Of a stretch of 32,862 nucleotides of DNA, positions 1-7,248 are shown piece by piece. The stretch lies in contig JAISEB010000263.1 in assembly GCA_031264395.1 (NCBI GenBank), positions 1 through 32,862 of the forward strand. The letters are read 5' to 3'. The position numbers and the translations under genes are program-made. The notes under the pieces are model-generated. The model did not search any database, was not told where the DNA came from, and was given only the letters and a program-made list of their open reading frames with translations. Each line of letters opens with the position of its first letter. Position 1 is the stretch's first letter. This DNA is from Treponema sp. (GTDB taxonomy: Bacteria > Spirochaetota > Spirochaetia > Treponematales > Breznakiellaceae).

Positions 1-572
1 ATTTTATTTCTATTTATATAACTTGCTATCAACAACACTACTGCAACAAATATTGAACCAAGCATTTCGTGTGGCATAGTCCATAAGGCGGTACTATATG
101 GATTGCCGCTACCAAAAAAAGTTGATAAAAAAGTATAACCAATAACTTTAAATAGGCTCGAATCAAAATTATAACACCATGACAGCCATGTATTTTTTCC
201 CAAAACATCAATGGCTTTAAAATTAAACATCAAACTTGATTTCATCAAAAAATGGCTGATTAATGCCATTGAAAAAATTGGTATCCCAAGGCGTGGTATT
301 CTTTTTATTATCATGGCCGCCAATTTTGTGAAATCAGATTTTTTTATAAAAGCCATTGAAAGTACAATACCAGACAGAACAAAGAATATTTTTACCGACA
401 GCCCGCCATCTAATAATAGTCTAAAATATCCATTTTGGAGGTTTGTCAGAAAGCGAGGCTGGTTTGGAACATCATAAGTAAACGTTAATGCCGTATGACC
501 CATACAAGCAATTAAAGCTGACCAGCCACGTAATCCATCCAGGTAATTTATTCTATTCTCGTTCTTTATCAT
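1..572 (-). CDS. Acyltransferase family 3 (OafA/OatA-like) membrane protein, C-terminus cut by window edge
   Basis: Reading the minus strand from the ATG at 572, about 190 codons stay open to the window edge. The N-terminus reads YLDGLRGWSALIACMGH (residues 10-26), the classic family-3 acyltransferase opening in which the Arg and His (R15, H26) are the expected conserved pair. IFFVLSGIVLS follows at 62-72, the second family signature. Several hydrophobic segments fit the usual ten-helix membrane fold. Family members move acetyl or other acyl groups onto surface sugars, lipid A, O-antigen or peptidoglycan; the acceptor cannot be told from this half. AACGGAGGTATAAAAATG gives a strong ribosome site and fixes the start. 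The gene is visibly A+T-rich compared with everything from 900 onward, which suggests acquisition from elsewhere. It is read away from the rest of the window. Confidence 0.85.
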   Translation of the reverse strand, partial: MIKNENRINYLDGLRGWSALIACMGHTALTFTYDVPNQPRFLTNLQNGYFRLLLDGGLSVKIFFVLSGIVLSMAFIKKSDFTKLAAMIIKRIPRLGIPIFSMALISHFLMKSSLMFNFKAIDVLGKNTWLSWCYNFDSSLFKVIGYTFLSTFFGSGNPYSTALWTMPHEMLGSIFVAVVLLIASYINRNK

Positions 573-597
573 TTTTATACCTCCGTTAAAGTCTCGT

Positions 598-628
598 ATA
601 ATATTGTAATTATTTAACAAATTGTCAA
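598..628 (-). promoter_or_regulatory. Promoter for the acyltransferase gene
   Basis: On the minus strand a perfect TTGACA (628-623) is followed after 19 nt by TATTAT (603-598), leaving a leader of about 20 nt with GGAGG before the ATG at 572. The spacer is slightly long, so the exact -10 is uncertain. Confidence 0.5.
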
Positions 629-690
629 GTCATTATTTTCACCGTCATGGACGGCGGCGCTTTTTAAATTCCGGTTTTTATGTCATTTAA

Positions 691-888
691 CGCGCAATAT
701 ATGAAAACAATTACCGCCCCATCCTGGATGGGTATTTGAATGTGCAGAAGGCCTGGAATGAAATAGAATGCGGCAACCACTATGTCAGATCCATGGCAAG
801 CTTGGGTATTTACACACAGAGAAAAGACGAAACCGGAAAACTTTTCCGCCGTGTTGAAGTAATAGAGTTGTTCAATAACTTCCTTTAA
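691..888 (+). pseudogene. Orphan C-terminal coding remnant, 65 codons, no start
   Basis: After the in-frame TAA at 688-690 a frame stays open to TAA at 886-888. It reads like real protein (YENNYRPILDGYLNVQKAWN, then GNHYVRSMASLGIYTQRKDE, ending FRRVEVIELFNNFL), with charged and aromatic residues spaced as in a globular domain. No ATG or GTG occurs near its beginning; the first in-frame ATG is 35 codons in. I do not recognise the family. It is most simply the tail of a gene whose front was lost next to the A+T-rich acyltransferase. Its last codons (867-879) are identical to one 13-nt arm of the hairpin repeat at 1873-1902, so a repeat may mark a recombination edge. The rest of 573-919 holds the acyltransferase promoter, a small hairpin at 642-654 and nothing else recognisable. 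Confidence 0.5.
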
Positions 889-919
889 AAACCAGAGTTA
901 CCCTTATCGCCGCCGCCAT

Positions 920-1771
920 TCACCCTTTCACGCCCGCGGCGATGAGCTTTTCCGCCCTTTCGTCATAGGCCGACTTGTCCCAGTCCCCGTATATTTCCAC
1001 GGAGGAAAAACCCGCCTCTTGGAGCAGGCGGCGCAGTTCGGAGGCGGCGTAGAGGCGCTGGGTAAAAACCTTCTCGAAGCGCTCCCCTTCTTTCAGGAGT
1101 ATCCACCGGTTTGTAAGGGCCGCCCAGGAATCGGCCGGTTCGGATTCGACAAGCACCGTGTAACCGGCGCGCTCAAACCATTCGCTTCTGCCGAAATCCC
1201 GCACGGCCGTTTCCTTGCCCAGCGTCTCGATGATGAAGACGCCGCCGGGCTTGAGGGACTCAAAAACATTGCGGGCCACTACAAGATCATCTTGGGGATT
1301 TTCGAAATATCCAAAGGAAATATAAAGGTTCACCGCGGCGTCAAAGAACAGGGGCCGTTTGAAGGACCGCGCGTCTTCGCGGATAAACTCTATGTCAAGA
1401 CCTTCGTGAAGGGCGTCTTCCCCGGCGGTACGGAGGTAGGTTTCGGTGATGTCAACGCCGGTAACGGCGAAGCCCCGGCGGGCAAACTCCAGGGCAACGC
1501 GGCCAAAACCGCAGCAGAGATCCAGAAGGCGGGGGCCTTCCGCCCCGCCGCGCGCGCTCCGCACGGGTAAAGAGCCGGCTTCTTCCTCACGGGAGGACGA
1601 ATACTGATTCAGGCGGACAAGGGAAATCACCCCGTCGGCGACACGCGGCACCTCGGCCCAATGAGCGTCGTCAAACATGATCGGGGCGTAACGCGCCCAG
1701 AAATCTTCGTCATTGAACCATTCCTTCCTGCGTTCCACACTTCGATTATACCGGAAAAACGGGAAATACAT
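920..1771 (-). CDS. Class I SAM-dependent methyltransferase
   Basis: Motif I is LLDLCCGFGRVALEFA (residues 82-97), followed by the acidic motif II GVDIT (D107), and then AAVNLYISFGYF in the motif IV area. This is the Rossmann-type SAM methyltransferase fold used for small molecules or proteins; the substrate is not predictable. Between the N-terminal helices and motif I lies a low-complexity stretch (about residues 56-80, rich in Ser, Glu, Gly and Arg) that relatives usually lack. The start is uncertain. ATG at 1771 has only AGG in its leader, and that lies inside a strong hairpin. A GTG at 1738 (SVERRKEWFND becoming VERRKEWFND) sits 6 nt after a perfect TATAAT at 1750-1745 and fits the usual family start. 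The gene stands alone, flanked by hairpin repeat sequences on both sides. Confidence 0.85.
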   Translation of the reverse strand: MYFPFFRYNRSVERRKEWFNDEDFWARYAPIMFDDAHWAEVPRVADGVISLVRLNQYSSSREEEAGSLPVRSARGGAEGPRLLDLCCGFGRVALEFARRGFAVTGVDITETYLRTAGEDALHEGLDIEFIREDARSFKRPLFFDAAVNLYISFGYFENPQDDLVVARNVFESLKPGGVFIIETLGKETAVRDFGRSEWFERAGYTVLVESEPADSWAALTNRWILLKEGERFEKVFTQRLYAASELRRLLQEAGFSSVEIYGDWDKSAYDERAEKLIAAGVKG

Positions 1772-1775
1772 AGTG

Positions 1776-1902
1776 GACCTGTTTAGTAACCCGGTTGGTT
1801 ACTAAACAGGTCTTGCGATTTTTCAGGCTAAAGCACGGCTTTAGCCTTGCAAAATCGCGTTTTTAAGCGGAAGTTGTTCAATAACTGAAGTTATTGAACA
1901 AC
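1776..1902. repeat. Three-hairpin intergenic element, copy 1
   Basis: Three hairpins lie in a row. Hairpin A has perfect 16-nt arms 1776-1791 and 1797-1812 with loop CGGTT. Hairpin B has outer arms GCGATTTT at 1815-1822 and AAAATCGC at 1851-1858, enclosing a 9-bp inner stem (1826-1834 with 1838-1846, loop ACG). Hairpin C has perfect 13-nt arms 1873-1885 and 1890-1902 with loop TGAA. The same A-B-C order and loop motifs recur at 15662-15801. The element lies between two divergently read genes, so it is not simply a terminator. Confidence 0.75.
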
Positions 1903-1933
1903 CTTAATGTTTCCTCACAGCGCCCTTAATTTC

Positions 1934-1962
1934 TTGATTCTCCCTTCCGGTATTGTTATATT
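1934..1962 (+). promoter_or_regulatory. Promoter of the lipoprotein-cyclase operon
   Basis: TTGATT (1934-1939), a 17-nt spacer and TATATT (1957-1962). The -10 box ends only 8 nt before the ATG at 1971, and no Shine-Dalgarno sequence is present, so transcription would begin at or within a base or two of the start codon. Confidence 0.5.
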
Positions 1963-1970
1963 ATATAGGT

Positions 1971-2735
1971 ATGAAAGGAAACTGTTTTCTGTACGCCGTT
2001 TGGCTTGTGTCGTTTCCGTTTTTCTTTTCCTGCCAGGGCGGTCCCCGGAACGCGGCAGAGGCTCTTGAAAACACGGAATTTTCCCCCTATGTGATTGAAA
2101 AAGACATTGTTTCGCCCGAAAGACGCGGGCGTATTTCGGTTTCGCTTGCCATGCTTGCCCTTGACGGACAGGCGGAGTTTTCCCCCTTGTTAAAGAACCT
2201 GCTCTATGAGGGCATGGATTCAGGGCAGTACGCGGACAGGCGCATCGCGTATCTGGAAGGGCTTTCCCCGGACCTTGACAGGGCGGCGAGGGAAACGGGC
2301 GGGAAAGAAATCGTGTGGGAATATACGGAAACCTTTACGCCGATAACGGAGACTTCCGATCCGGATATCCTTGTGATAAGCCGGGACAGGGATTACTACC
2401 TGGGCGGCGCCCACGGCACAAGGGAAAAACAGTACTTTTCCGTCAGCCGTTCACGGGGAGCGGAGCTTGAGCCGGGCGATTTTGTCCCGCCCGAAAAAGA
2501 CGGGGCATTCCTCACGCTGATAGAAGACGCCCTCCGTGAATACTCGGGGCTCAGGCCCGGCGCCCTCCTCGGCGAAGGAGGCTTTTTCGAGGATGCGCTG
2601 GAAGAAATACCGGACAATTTCTACCCCGGCCGGGCCGGAATGGTCTTCAGGTGGAATCCCTATGACATAGCGCCCTACGCCATGGGGCCCATAGAGGTAA
2701 CCGTTCCCTGGGAGAAGATCAGGTCTCTTCCGTAA
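1971..2735 (+). CDS. Lipoprotein with DUF3298/RsiV-like domain
   Basis: The N-terminus (MKGNCFLYAVWLVSFPFFF, then S20-C21-QGG) is a signal peptide ending in a spirochaete-style lipobox with Cys21 as the lipidated residue. The mature part carries the DUF3298 pattern: YYLGGAHG in the middle and NPYDIAPYAMGPIEVTVPW near the C-terminus. This domain is shared with RsiV-type and PdaC-type extracytoplasmic proteins that bind lysozyme or act on the cell wall; the exact role here is unknown. An upstream in-frame TTG at 1953 overlaps the -10 box and is rejected as the start. Only 6 nt separate its stop from the cyclase gene, so the two are co-transcribed and may form a surface input and cytoplasmic output, which is an inference. 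Confidence 0.75.
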   Translation: MKGNCFLYAVWLVSFPFFFSCQGGPRNAAEALENTEFSPYVIEKDIVSPERRGRISVSLAMLALDGQAEFSPLLKNLLYEGMDSGQYADRRIAYLEGLSPDLDRAARETGGKEIVWEYTETFTPITETSDPDILVISRDRDYYLGGAHGTREKQYFSVSRSRGAELEPGDFVPPEKDGAFLTLIEDALREYSGLRPGALLGEGGFFEDALEEIPDNFYPGRAGMVFRWNPYDIAPYAMGPIEVTVPWEKIRSLP

Positions 2736-2741
2736 AATCCC

Positions 2742-4433
2742 ATGAAAATCCGCAGCAGGATCATTTGGGTAGTACTGCCGCTCCTCGTCACGGCCCTGGC
2801 GCTCGCGGGGACGGCGTCCTATTTTTCGGCGGCAAACGGCATAACAAGAATAACGCGGGAATTTTTCGGATTCAAACTTCTTGAACTGCGCAAATACGCC
2901 GAAAACCAGTGGGCGCTGCTCATCGAAAACGGCTATGCCGGCAATCCTGAAATGGTGGACGCGGCGAAAAAGGCCCTTGAGATCTACGCCGGCAGCATAA
3001 TCCTCAGCGAAAGCGAAGTGATCTTCGCCCTTGACAATTCAGGGGCTGCCGCCATGTCCGCCTCTCTTGGAAACGCCCCTGAAATACCGGCCGGGGAAGG
3101 CGCCGCCCTTCTTCTTCTCCTTGACGAACAGGACGATGAACTTGTAACCGCCTTCGCGGGCGGAAAGGAGCGCGTCATGCGCTCCTTCTATTTTACCCCT
3201 TTTCAGTGGCGGATAATCCTGTCCGAGGAAAAGAGCAGTTTCTACCGGGACCTTGACCGCATCAAGTCAAGGACGGCGGCCGTTACGGCATTTTCCTCCC
3301 TCGCCGCCATCGTGCTGCTTGTCCTCTTTTCCCGTATAATAACAAATCCCCTTGTAAAGATGGTAGACGCCATGCGGAAGATCATCGAAACTACGGATCT
3401 TTCCTCGAGGGTGGACGTGACCTACGGCGACGAAACGGGCCGGCTTGCCCATACCTTCAACGTCATGACAGGCGCGCTTGAAAACGCCTACGCCCAGATC
3501 AAGCGCTACGCCTTTGACGCGGTTCTTTCGCAGAAAAAGGAACAGCGCATACGGCAGATCTTCCAAAAGTACGTGCCCCAGGATGTCATCAACGAATCTT
3601 TCAGGAATCCTGAACAGCTTTTGCCGGGCAAAAACATGGATCTGGCCGTGCTCTTTTCCGACATACGGAGTTTCACCACCCTTTCCGAAGGAATGTCCCC
3701 GGGGGACCTTGTGGAACTCCTCAACCGGTATTTTTCCCCCCAGGTTTCCGTCATATACAACAGGAACGGCATTGTCGACAAGTACATAGGAGACGCCATC
3801 ATGGCCCTCTGGGGAGCGCCTGTCGGGCACGGCGACGACGCCCTTCAGGCGGTTCTCTCCGGCATTGAAATGATAGCGGCGCTTGAAACCTTTAACAAAG
3901 ATCAGAGAGGGCGCGGGCAAAAGGAAATCAACATTGGCATAGGGATCAACTACGGGGAAGTAACGGTGGGCAATATAGGCGCCGAACAGAAGCGGGACTA
4001 TACGGTCATAGGCGATCCGGTAAACCTCGCTTCCCGCCTTGAGGGCCTTACCAAAATATACCGTTCGCCGCTGCTCATCTCCGAATTCCTTTACGGCGAA
4101 CTTGTAAAAGGGAGAACCGGAACGGAAGGAGCGGAACTCCGTTTCAGGTTGCTTGATACGGTAGCGGTAAAGGGAAAAACAAAAGGCGTCAAAATTTACA
4201 CGGTGAAGAACGGCCTTACGGACACCGAGCAAAAGGCGTGGCCCGTCCACGAAAAGGCCATGGAACTCTACTACCGCCGTTCCTTCCGCGAGGCGGCGGA
4301 GGCGTTCCGGGAGCTTCTTTCGCTGCTTCCCGGGGATTATAACGGCGAACATCTGTTGCGGCGCTGCGTCGCCTGCGCGCTCGATCCTCCTCCCGCCGGC
4401 TGGGACGGTGTTGAAATCATGCATTCCAAATAA
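2742..4433 (+). CDS. Membrane-bound class III adenylate cyclase with HAMP domain
   Basis: A 563-residue protein makes cAMP from ATP in the cytoplasm while sensing outside. TM1 is about residues 7-29, an extracytoplasmic region follows to about 175, and TM2 is about 177-200. HAMP follows (about 201-250, beginning NPLVKMVDAMRKI), then a linker and the catalytic domain (about 300-480). Metal-binding aspartates are D307 (LFSDIRSF) and D351 (YIGDAIMALWG). Purine selection by K347 and D419 indicates ATP rather than GTP. The transition-state pair is N428 and R432 (NLASRL). All catalytic residues are present, so it should be active. The last about 60 residues resemble a TPR-like helical tail (YYRRSFREAAEAFRELLSLL). 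It is the second gene after the DUF3298 lipoprotein. Confidence 0.92.
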   Translation: MKIRSRIIWVVLPLLVTALALAGTASYFSAANGITRITREFFGFKLLELRKYAENQWALLIENGYAGNPEMVDAAKKALEIYAGSIILSESEVIFALDNSGAAAMSASLGNAPEIPAGEGAALLLLLDEQDDELVTAFAGGKERVMRSFYFTPFQWRIILSEEKSSFYRDLDRIKSRTAAVTAFSSLAAIVLLVLFSRIITNPLVKMVDAMRKIIETTDLSSRVDVTYGDETGRLAHTFNVMTGALENAYAQIKRYAFDAVLSQKKEQRIRQIFQKYVPQDVINESFRNPEQLLPGKNMDLAVLFSDIRSFTTLSEGMSPGDLVELLNRYFSPQVSVIYNRNGIVDKYIGDAIMALWGAPVGHGDDALQAVLSGIEMIAALETFNKDQRGRGQKEINIGIGINYGEVTVGNIGAEQKRDYTVIGDPVNLASRLEGLTKIYRSPLLISEFLYGELVKGRTGTEGAELRFRLLDTVAVKGKTKGVKIYTVKNGLTDTEQKAWPVHEKAMELYYRRSFREAAEAFRELLSLLPGDYNGEHLLRRCVACALDPPPAGWDGVEIMHSK

Positions 4434-4481
4434 CCGCTTCCCTTAAGCCCGCCCGGTTTTCTTCCGAAAATAATAGCGGGA

Positions 4482-4514
4482 GCCTCTAAAAACCCGGCCG
4501 GGGTTTTCAGGGCT
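4482..4514. repeat. Hairpin repeat with CCGGCCGG centre
   Basis: GCCTCTAAAAACC and GGTTTTCAGGGC form an imperfect stem around a CGGCCGG centre. The arms resemble those of the hairpin at 15836-15863, and the loop resembles hairpin A of the three-hairpin elements (AACC-CGGYT-GGTT). It lies in the 142-nt gap before the 65-residue gene and could serve as the terminator of the cyclase operon. Confidence 0.5.
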
Positions 4515-4575
4515 TCCCCGGTGAATCCCGGTGAGGCCGAAGGGCTTTCCCGGAAGACCCTTTGGAGGAACTGCG

Positions 4576-4773
4576 ATGAAACGTTACTGCATAAAAAGCC
4601 GCGGCGGCCGGACTGAATATTTTGATATTGTCAGGGAAATAGAAGACGGATTTATTGTCCGGCTCACAAGAATAAGCGACGGAAACGAAAAAACCATTGA
4701 AGAATCACTGACAAAGCATCTTTTTGACATATGCCTCAAAACCGGCTACATCTACGAAGCCGCGACGGCTTAG
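4576..4773 (+). CDS. Small conserved-looking protein of 65 residues, function unknown
   Basis: ATG at 4576 is preceded by GGAGGA with 6-nt spacing, an excellent ribosome site; a GTG further upstream at 4531 has none. The protein (MKRYCIKSRGGRTEYFDIVR ... KHLFDICLKTGYIYEA) is soluble, has a beta-rich first half and a helical second half, and has no signal peptide, membrane segment or metal motif. I do not recognise the family, though the composition is typical of a real small protein. It ends with TAG. It is monocistronic, with repeat-like sequence on both sides. Confidence 0.6.
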   Translation: MKRYCIKSRGGRTEYFDIVREIEDGFIVRLTRISDGNEKTIEESLTKHLFDICLKTGYIYEAATA

Positions 4774-4935
4774 CGGTCTGATTACACTAAAACCACGGAT
4801 ATGTGATTGGCGTTTTCAGGAAAAACCGCAGAGCTGCACGGAGTTTCACGGAGGAAGAACAGGGCATCGGCGTTTATTTTCATATACCGGGAAATTACCA
4901 GGTTTTGGAAGAATTTTTAACCGCAAGGTCAAATA

Positions 4936-4994
4936 AGTCGAAAAAGTTTCGGTACAAAGTTTCGCTTTCTCTTCCTTCTTCGGCTTTTTCGACT
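4936..4994. repeat. Inverted repeat in the gap between convergent genes
   Basis: AGTCGAAAAAG (4936-4946) and CTTTTTCGACT (4984-4994) are perfect 11-nt arms around a 37-nt loop. The gap 4774-5055 separates two convergent genes and also contains a tandem-like CGGAGTTTCACGGAGG stretch near 4840-4855 of the kind scattered between genes in many genomes. A possible bidirectional transcription end; no gene is seen in the gap. Confidence 0.45.
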
Positions 4995-5055
4995 CCGAGG
5001 TAAATTTTTTCTTCAATTCCGGTTGTTTGGTCCAAATGCCGCAGACTTCCGGCGG

Positions 5056-6315
5056 CTACTGGGTCAGGGCTTGCAGCGCCTGGCGTATTGAAGCGAGCTG
5101 ATTGTTAAGATTTTCTATTGCCTCAGCCTGTTCGGCGCCGCGGGCGCGGAGTTCGGCGATTACCGCGTCCTGCGCGGCGGCCGTTCCGGCAAGTTCGGCG
5201 TTCCGCGACTGAAGAGCGGCAACGGCGGCGTCCCGCGATGCGATGTCCGCCTCGCGGGAGACGTCAAGCGCCCGCAGGGCCTGTATGTTTTCCTCATACT
5301 CGGAAACGCGCCGGGCAAGATCGGAACCCTCCGCGTTACGGGCCGCGGCGCTTTCGGCAAGCCGGGCGTTTTCCGCCCTGAGTTCCGCGATGATCCCCTC
5401 CGGGTTCTCCGGGGAAAGGGCCGCGCCCGGCGAATTTCCGTCGTTCCGCCTCATGGCGGCCTCCAGAGCGCCGGCCGCCCGGACATAGATTTCCTTCCGG
5501 GATCTAAAGGCGGCTATCCCCTGAAAGGCCGGGGTTTCAAGAAAATCCTTTATGCTCAAAAGAACGTCCTGCGCCCCGGCAAAATCCCCGTTGCCCGCGC
5601 GGGCGTTCACTTCGGCGTACAGGCCCGCAAGCTGGCCTTCAATGACGGCCAGCTTTTCCTGCTCCCCCGAAAGGCGCGCCAGTTCATTCCGGGCTCCGGC
5701 AAGGGCGGCGCTGGTTCCCGCGAGGGCCGCCCCGCTTTCTTCCGAAACGGCGGCAAGCTCCCTCGCGCGCTCCTCAAGCTGGACGCGCAGTTCCTCTTCC
5801 CTGGCGCGGGATGTTTCAAGAACGAGCGTTCTTTCATCGTGAAGGGTATCTATCCTCCGGCGGTATTCCTCCTGAAGCCGCGTGAGGTATTCGCGGCGCG
5901 TTTCCGCCTCAAGGCCCGCGGCCTCCTGAAGCTCCTGAAGCTCCGTGTCGACGCCTTCAAGCCGGGAAACAACAAGAGCAATTTCCCTTTCCTTTTCCGT
6001 AATGCGTTCGGCGGTTTCCCTGCGTATTTCCCGGATCAGGGCGCGCTCGGCGGCATTGTACACCACCCTCCCCTGCCGTATCTGGAGATCCTCTTTTTCC
6101 TGTACAAAGAAAAGAAAAAAAACGCCGCCTGCAAGCAGGAGGACGCACGCGGCGTTTACAACAAAGGGAAAAAATACGCCGCGCTTTCCCGGCTTCCCCG
6201 GCGCGGAAAGGGACAGCCGGTTTTTCCCGGCGGCGCTGTCAATTCCGGCAAGTATCTCTTTCTGCTCGTCTATGGAAATCCCCGACGCGGTATCAAAAAC
6301 AACTTCGTCTTTCAT
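5056..6315 (-). CDS. Membrane-anchored coiled-coil protein
   Basis: A cytoplasmic N-terminus of about 46 residues (with GISIDEQKEILAGID) leads to one membrane helix at about 47-71. A long coiled coil rich in Glu, Arg and Ala then fills most of the remaining 345 residues, in two blocks split by a short less regular region near 245-290 (FAGAQDVLLSIKDFLETPAF). The C-terminal block runs through repeated ALRA/AELRA heptads to LTQ and a TAG stop. No enzymatic motif is visible. GAGGAAG precedes the ATG, and only 9 nt separate it from the parC end, so it is the third gene of the parE-parC operon. A structural or chromosome-to-envelope role is possible but unproven. Confidence 0.7.
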   Translation of the reverse strand: MKDEVVFDTASGISIDEQKEILAGIDSAAGKNRLSLSAPGKPGKRGVFFPFVVNAACVLLLAGGVFFLFFVQEKEDLQIRQGRVVYNAAERALIREIRRETAERITEKEREIALVVSRLEGVDTELQELQEAAGLEAETRREYLTRLQEEYRRRIDTLHDERTLVLETSRAREEELRVQLEERARELAAVSEESGAALAGTSAALAGARNELARLSGEQEKLAVIEGQLAGLYAEVNARAGNGDFAGAQDVLLSIKDFLETPAFQGIAAFRSRKEIYVRAAGALEAAMRRNDGNSPGAALSPENPEGIIAELRAENARLAESAAARNAEGSDLARRVSEYEENIQALRALDVSREADIASRDAAVAALQSRNAELAGTAAAQDAVIAELRARGAEQAEAIENLNNQLASIRQALQALTQ

Positions 6316-6324
6316 TACGCTTCC

Positions 6325-7170
6325 TCATTTTACATCGACGCCGGCCGCTTCCTTCGCGGCAAGGCGCACCCCGCCGGCCTTAAGGCCCCTGACGTTGTAA
6401 TCCTGGGCCTTGAAGGTTTCGGAAAGAACCTTGAGCCGGGGTTTGGGGACATATTTAACGCTGAAGGTGAATTTGGACCGGGTGTCGAAGTGGAGAATTT
6501 GCGCGCCGTCGGGAACCGGAAAATAGTCCTTGTTCATTATCCAGCCTTCAATAACAAAACGCTTGATAAAGGGGAATCCCGCGGCCTTGTCCCTGTAAAT
6601 AATCGTAAAAACCGTTCCGGCAAGAAGCTCCTTGTCGGCGACGCCTATCCACCATGCGCCTGCGCCCACAAAGAGTTTGTCCGGCAGATCCGTAACGGTA
6701 TACATACCGTTTTTGCGGATGACAAGAATACGGTCAAAGGGCGAAACCTCGGCGGCCACGGCCCCGGTGGAAACGGAGGAACCCAGGTAGCCGGTTTTTT
6801 TGTCGTAGCGCAGCTCCACGTCCCGCTTGACCACTTCCTTGATGTCGATCTTGTCAAAAGCGCCCACTCTGGTTTTGCGCGCCCCCCTGCCTGCTTCCTC
6901 GTTGGCCTTTACCTTTTCGATAATTTCCTTGAGGAAGCTCACGGAATAGGCGACGATGTTCTTGAGGTGGGCGTTAATCTCCTTGATGCGCGCCTGAATC
7001 TGCTGCATCTCTTCCTTTGCCCTGTTGATGTCGTAAAGGGAAATTCTGCGGATGGGAATGCGAAGGAGGTGTTCCACGTCGTCGCCGCTTACGCCGCGGG
7101 GGCCCACTTCCTTGAGGAAGGGTTTGAAGCCGGAAACAACCGCGTCTTCAACGCCCCTGGCGGTCTTCAT
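6325..7170 (-). CDS. parC: DNA topoisomerase IV subunit A, C-terminal part downstream of an amber codon
   Basis: This is the continuation of parC in the same reading frame: after the TAG at 7251-7249 the frame is open from 7248 to the TGA at 6325. Codons just after the TAG (ELLDKFHLRTLERIFIEERI) match the coiled-coil arm expected there in topoisomerase IV A subunits. The arm and C-terminal beta domain follow, the latter with YLGSSVSTGAVAAEVSPFDR and related beta repeats. The first ATG, at 7170, lies inside the arm and has no convincing ribosome site, so independent translation of a useful protein looks unlikely. Joined to the upstream half it gives a 640-codon gene, the length expected for the short Bacteroides-like type of subunit. 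Whether this half is made at all is open. Confidence 0.7.
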   Translation of the reverse strand: MKTARGVEDAVVSGFKPFLKEVGPRGVSGDDVEHLLRIPIRRISLYDINRAKEEMQQIQARIKEINAHLKNIVAYSVSFLKEIIEKVKANEEAGRGARKTRVGAFDKIDIKEVVKRDVELRYDKKTGYLGSSVSTGAVAAEVSPFDRILVIRKNGMYTVTDLPDKLFVGAGAWWIGVADKELLAGTVFTIIYRDKAAGFPFIKRFVIEGWIMNKDYFPVPDGAQILHFDTRSKFTFSVKYVPKPRLKVLSETFKAQDYNVRGLKAGGVRLAAKEAAGVDVK

Positions 7171-7248
7171 CTTTTCAATGGCCTTGTAGATCCGCTCCTC
7201 AATAAAAATGCGCTCCAGAGTACGGAGGTGAAATTTGTCAAGGAGCTC

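Noticed and set aside
211-477. Plus-strand open frame of 88 codons at the left edge
   Set aside because: Lies entirely within the acyltransferase gene on the other strand, which has the family motifs and a strong ribosome site.
1776-1812. Simple intrinsic terminator
   Set aside because: The hairpin lies between two divergent gene starts and lacks a following T-run; the three-hairpin element explanation fits better.
3267-4424. Minus-strand open frame opposite the adenylate cyclase
   Set aside because: Mirror of a gene with complete catalytic motifs; no ribosome site or recognisable domain.
4803-5003. Plus-strand frame of 66 codons in the gap after the 65-residue gene
   Set aside because: Runs through repeat-like sequence and an inverted repeat, lacks a ribosome site and shows no protein-like pattern.
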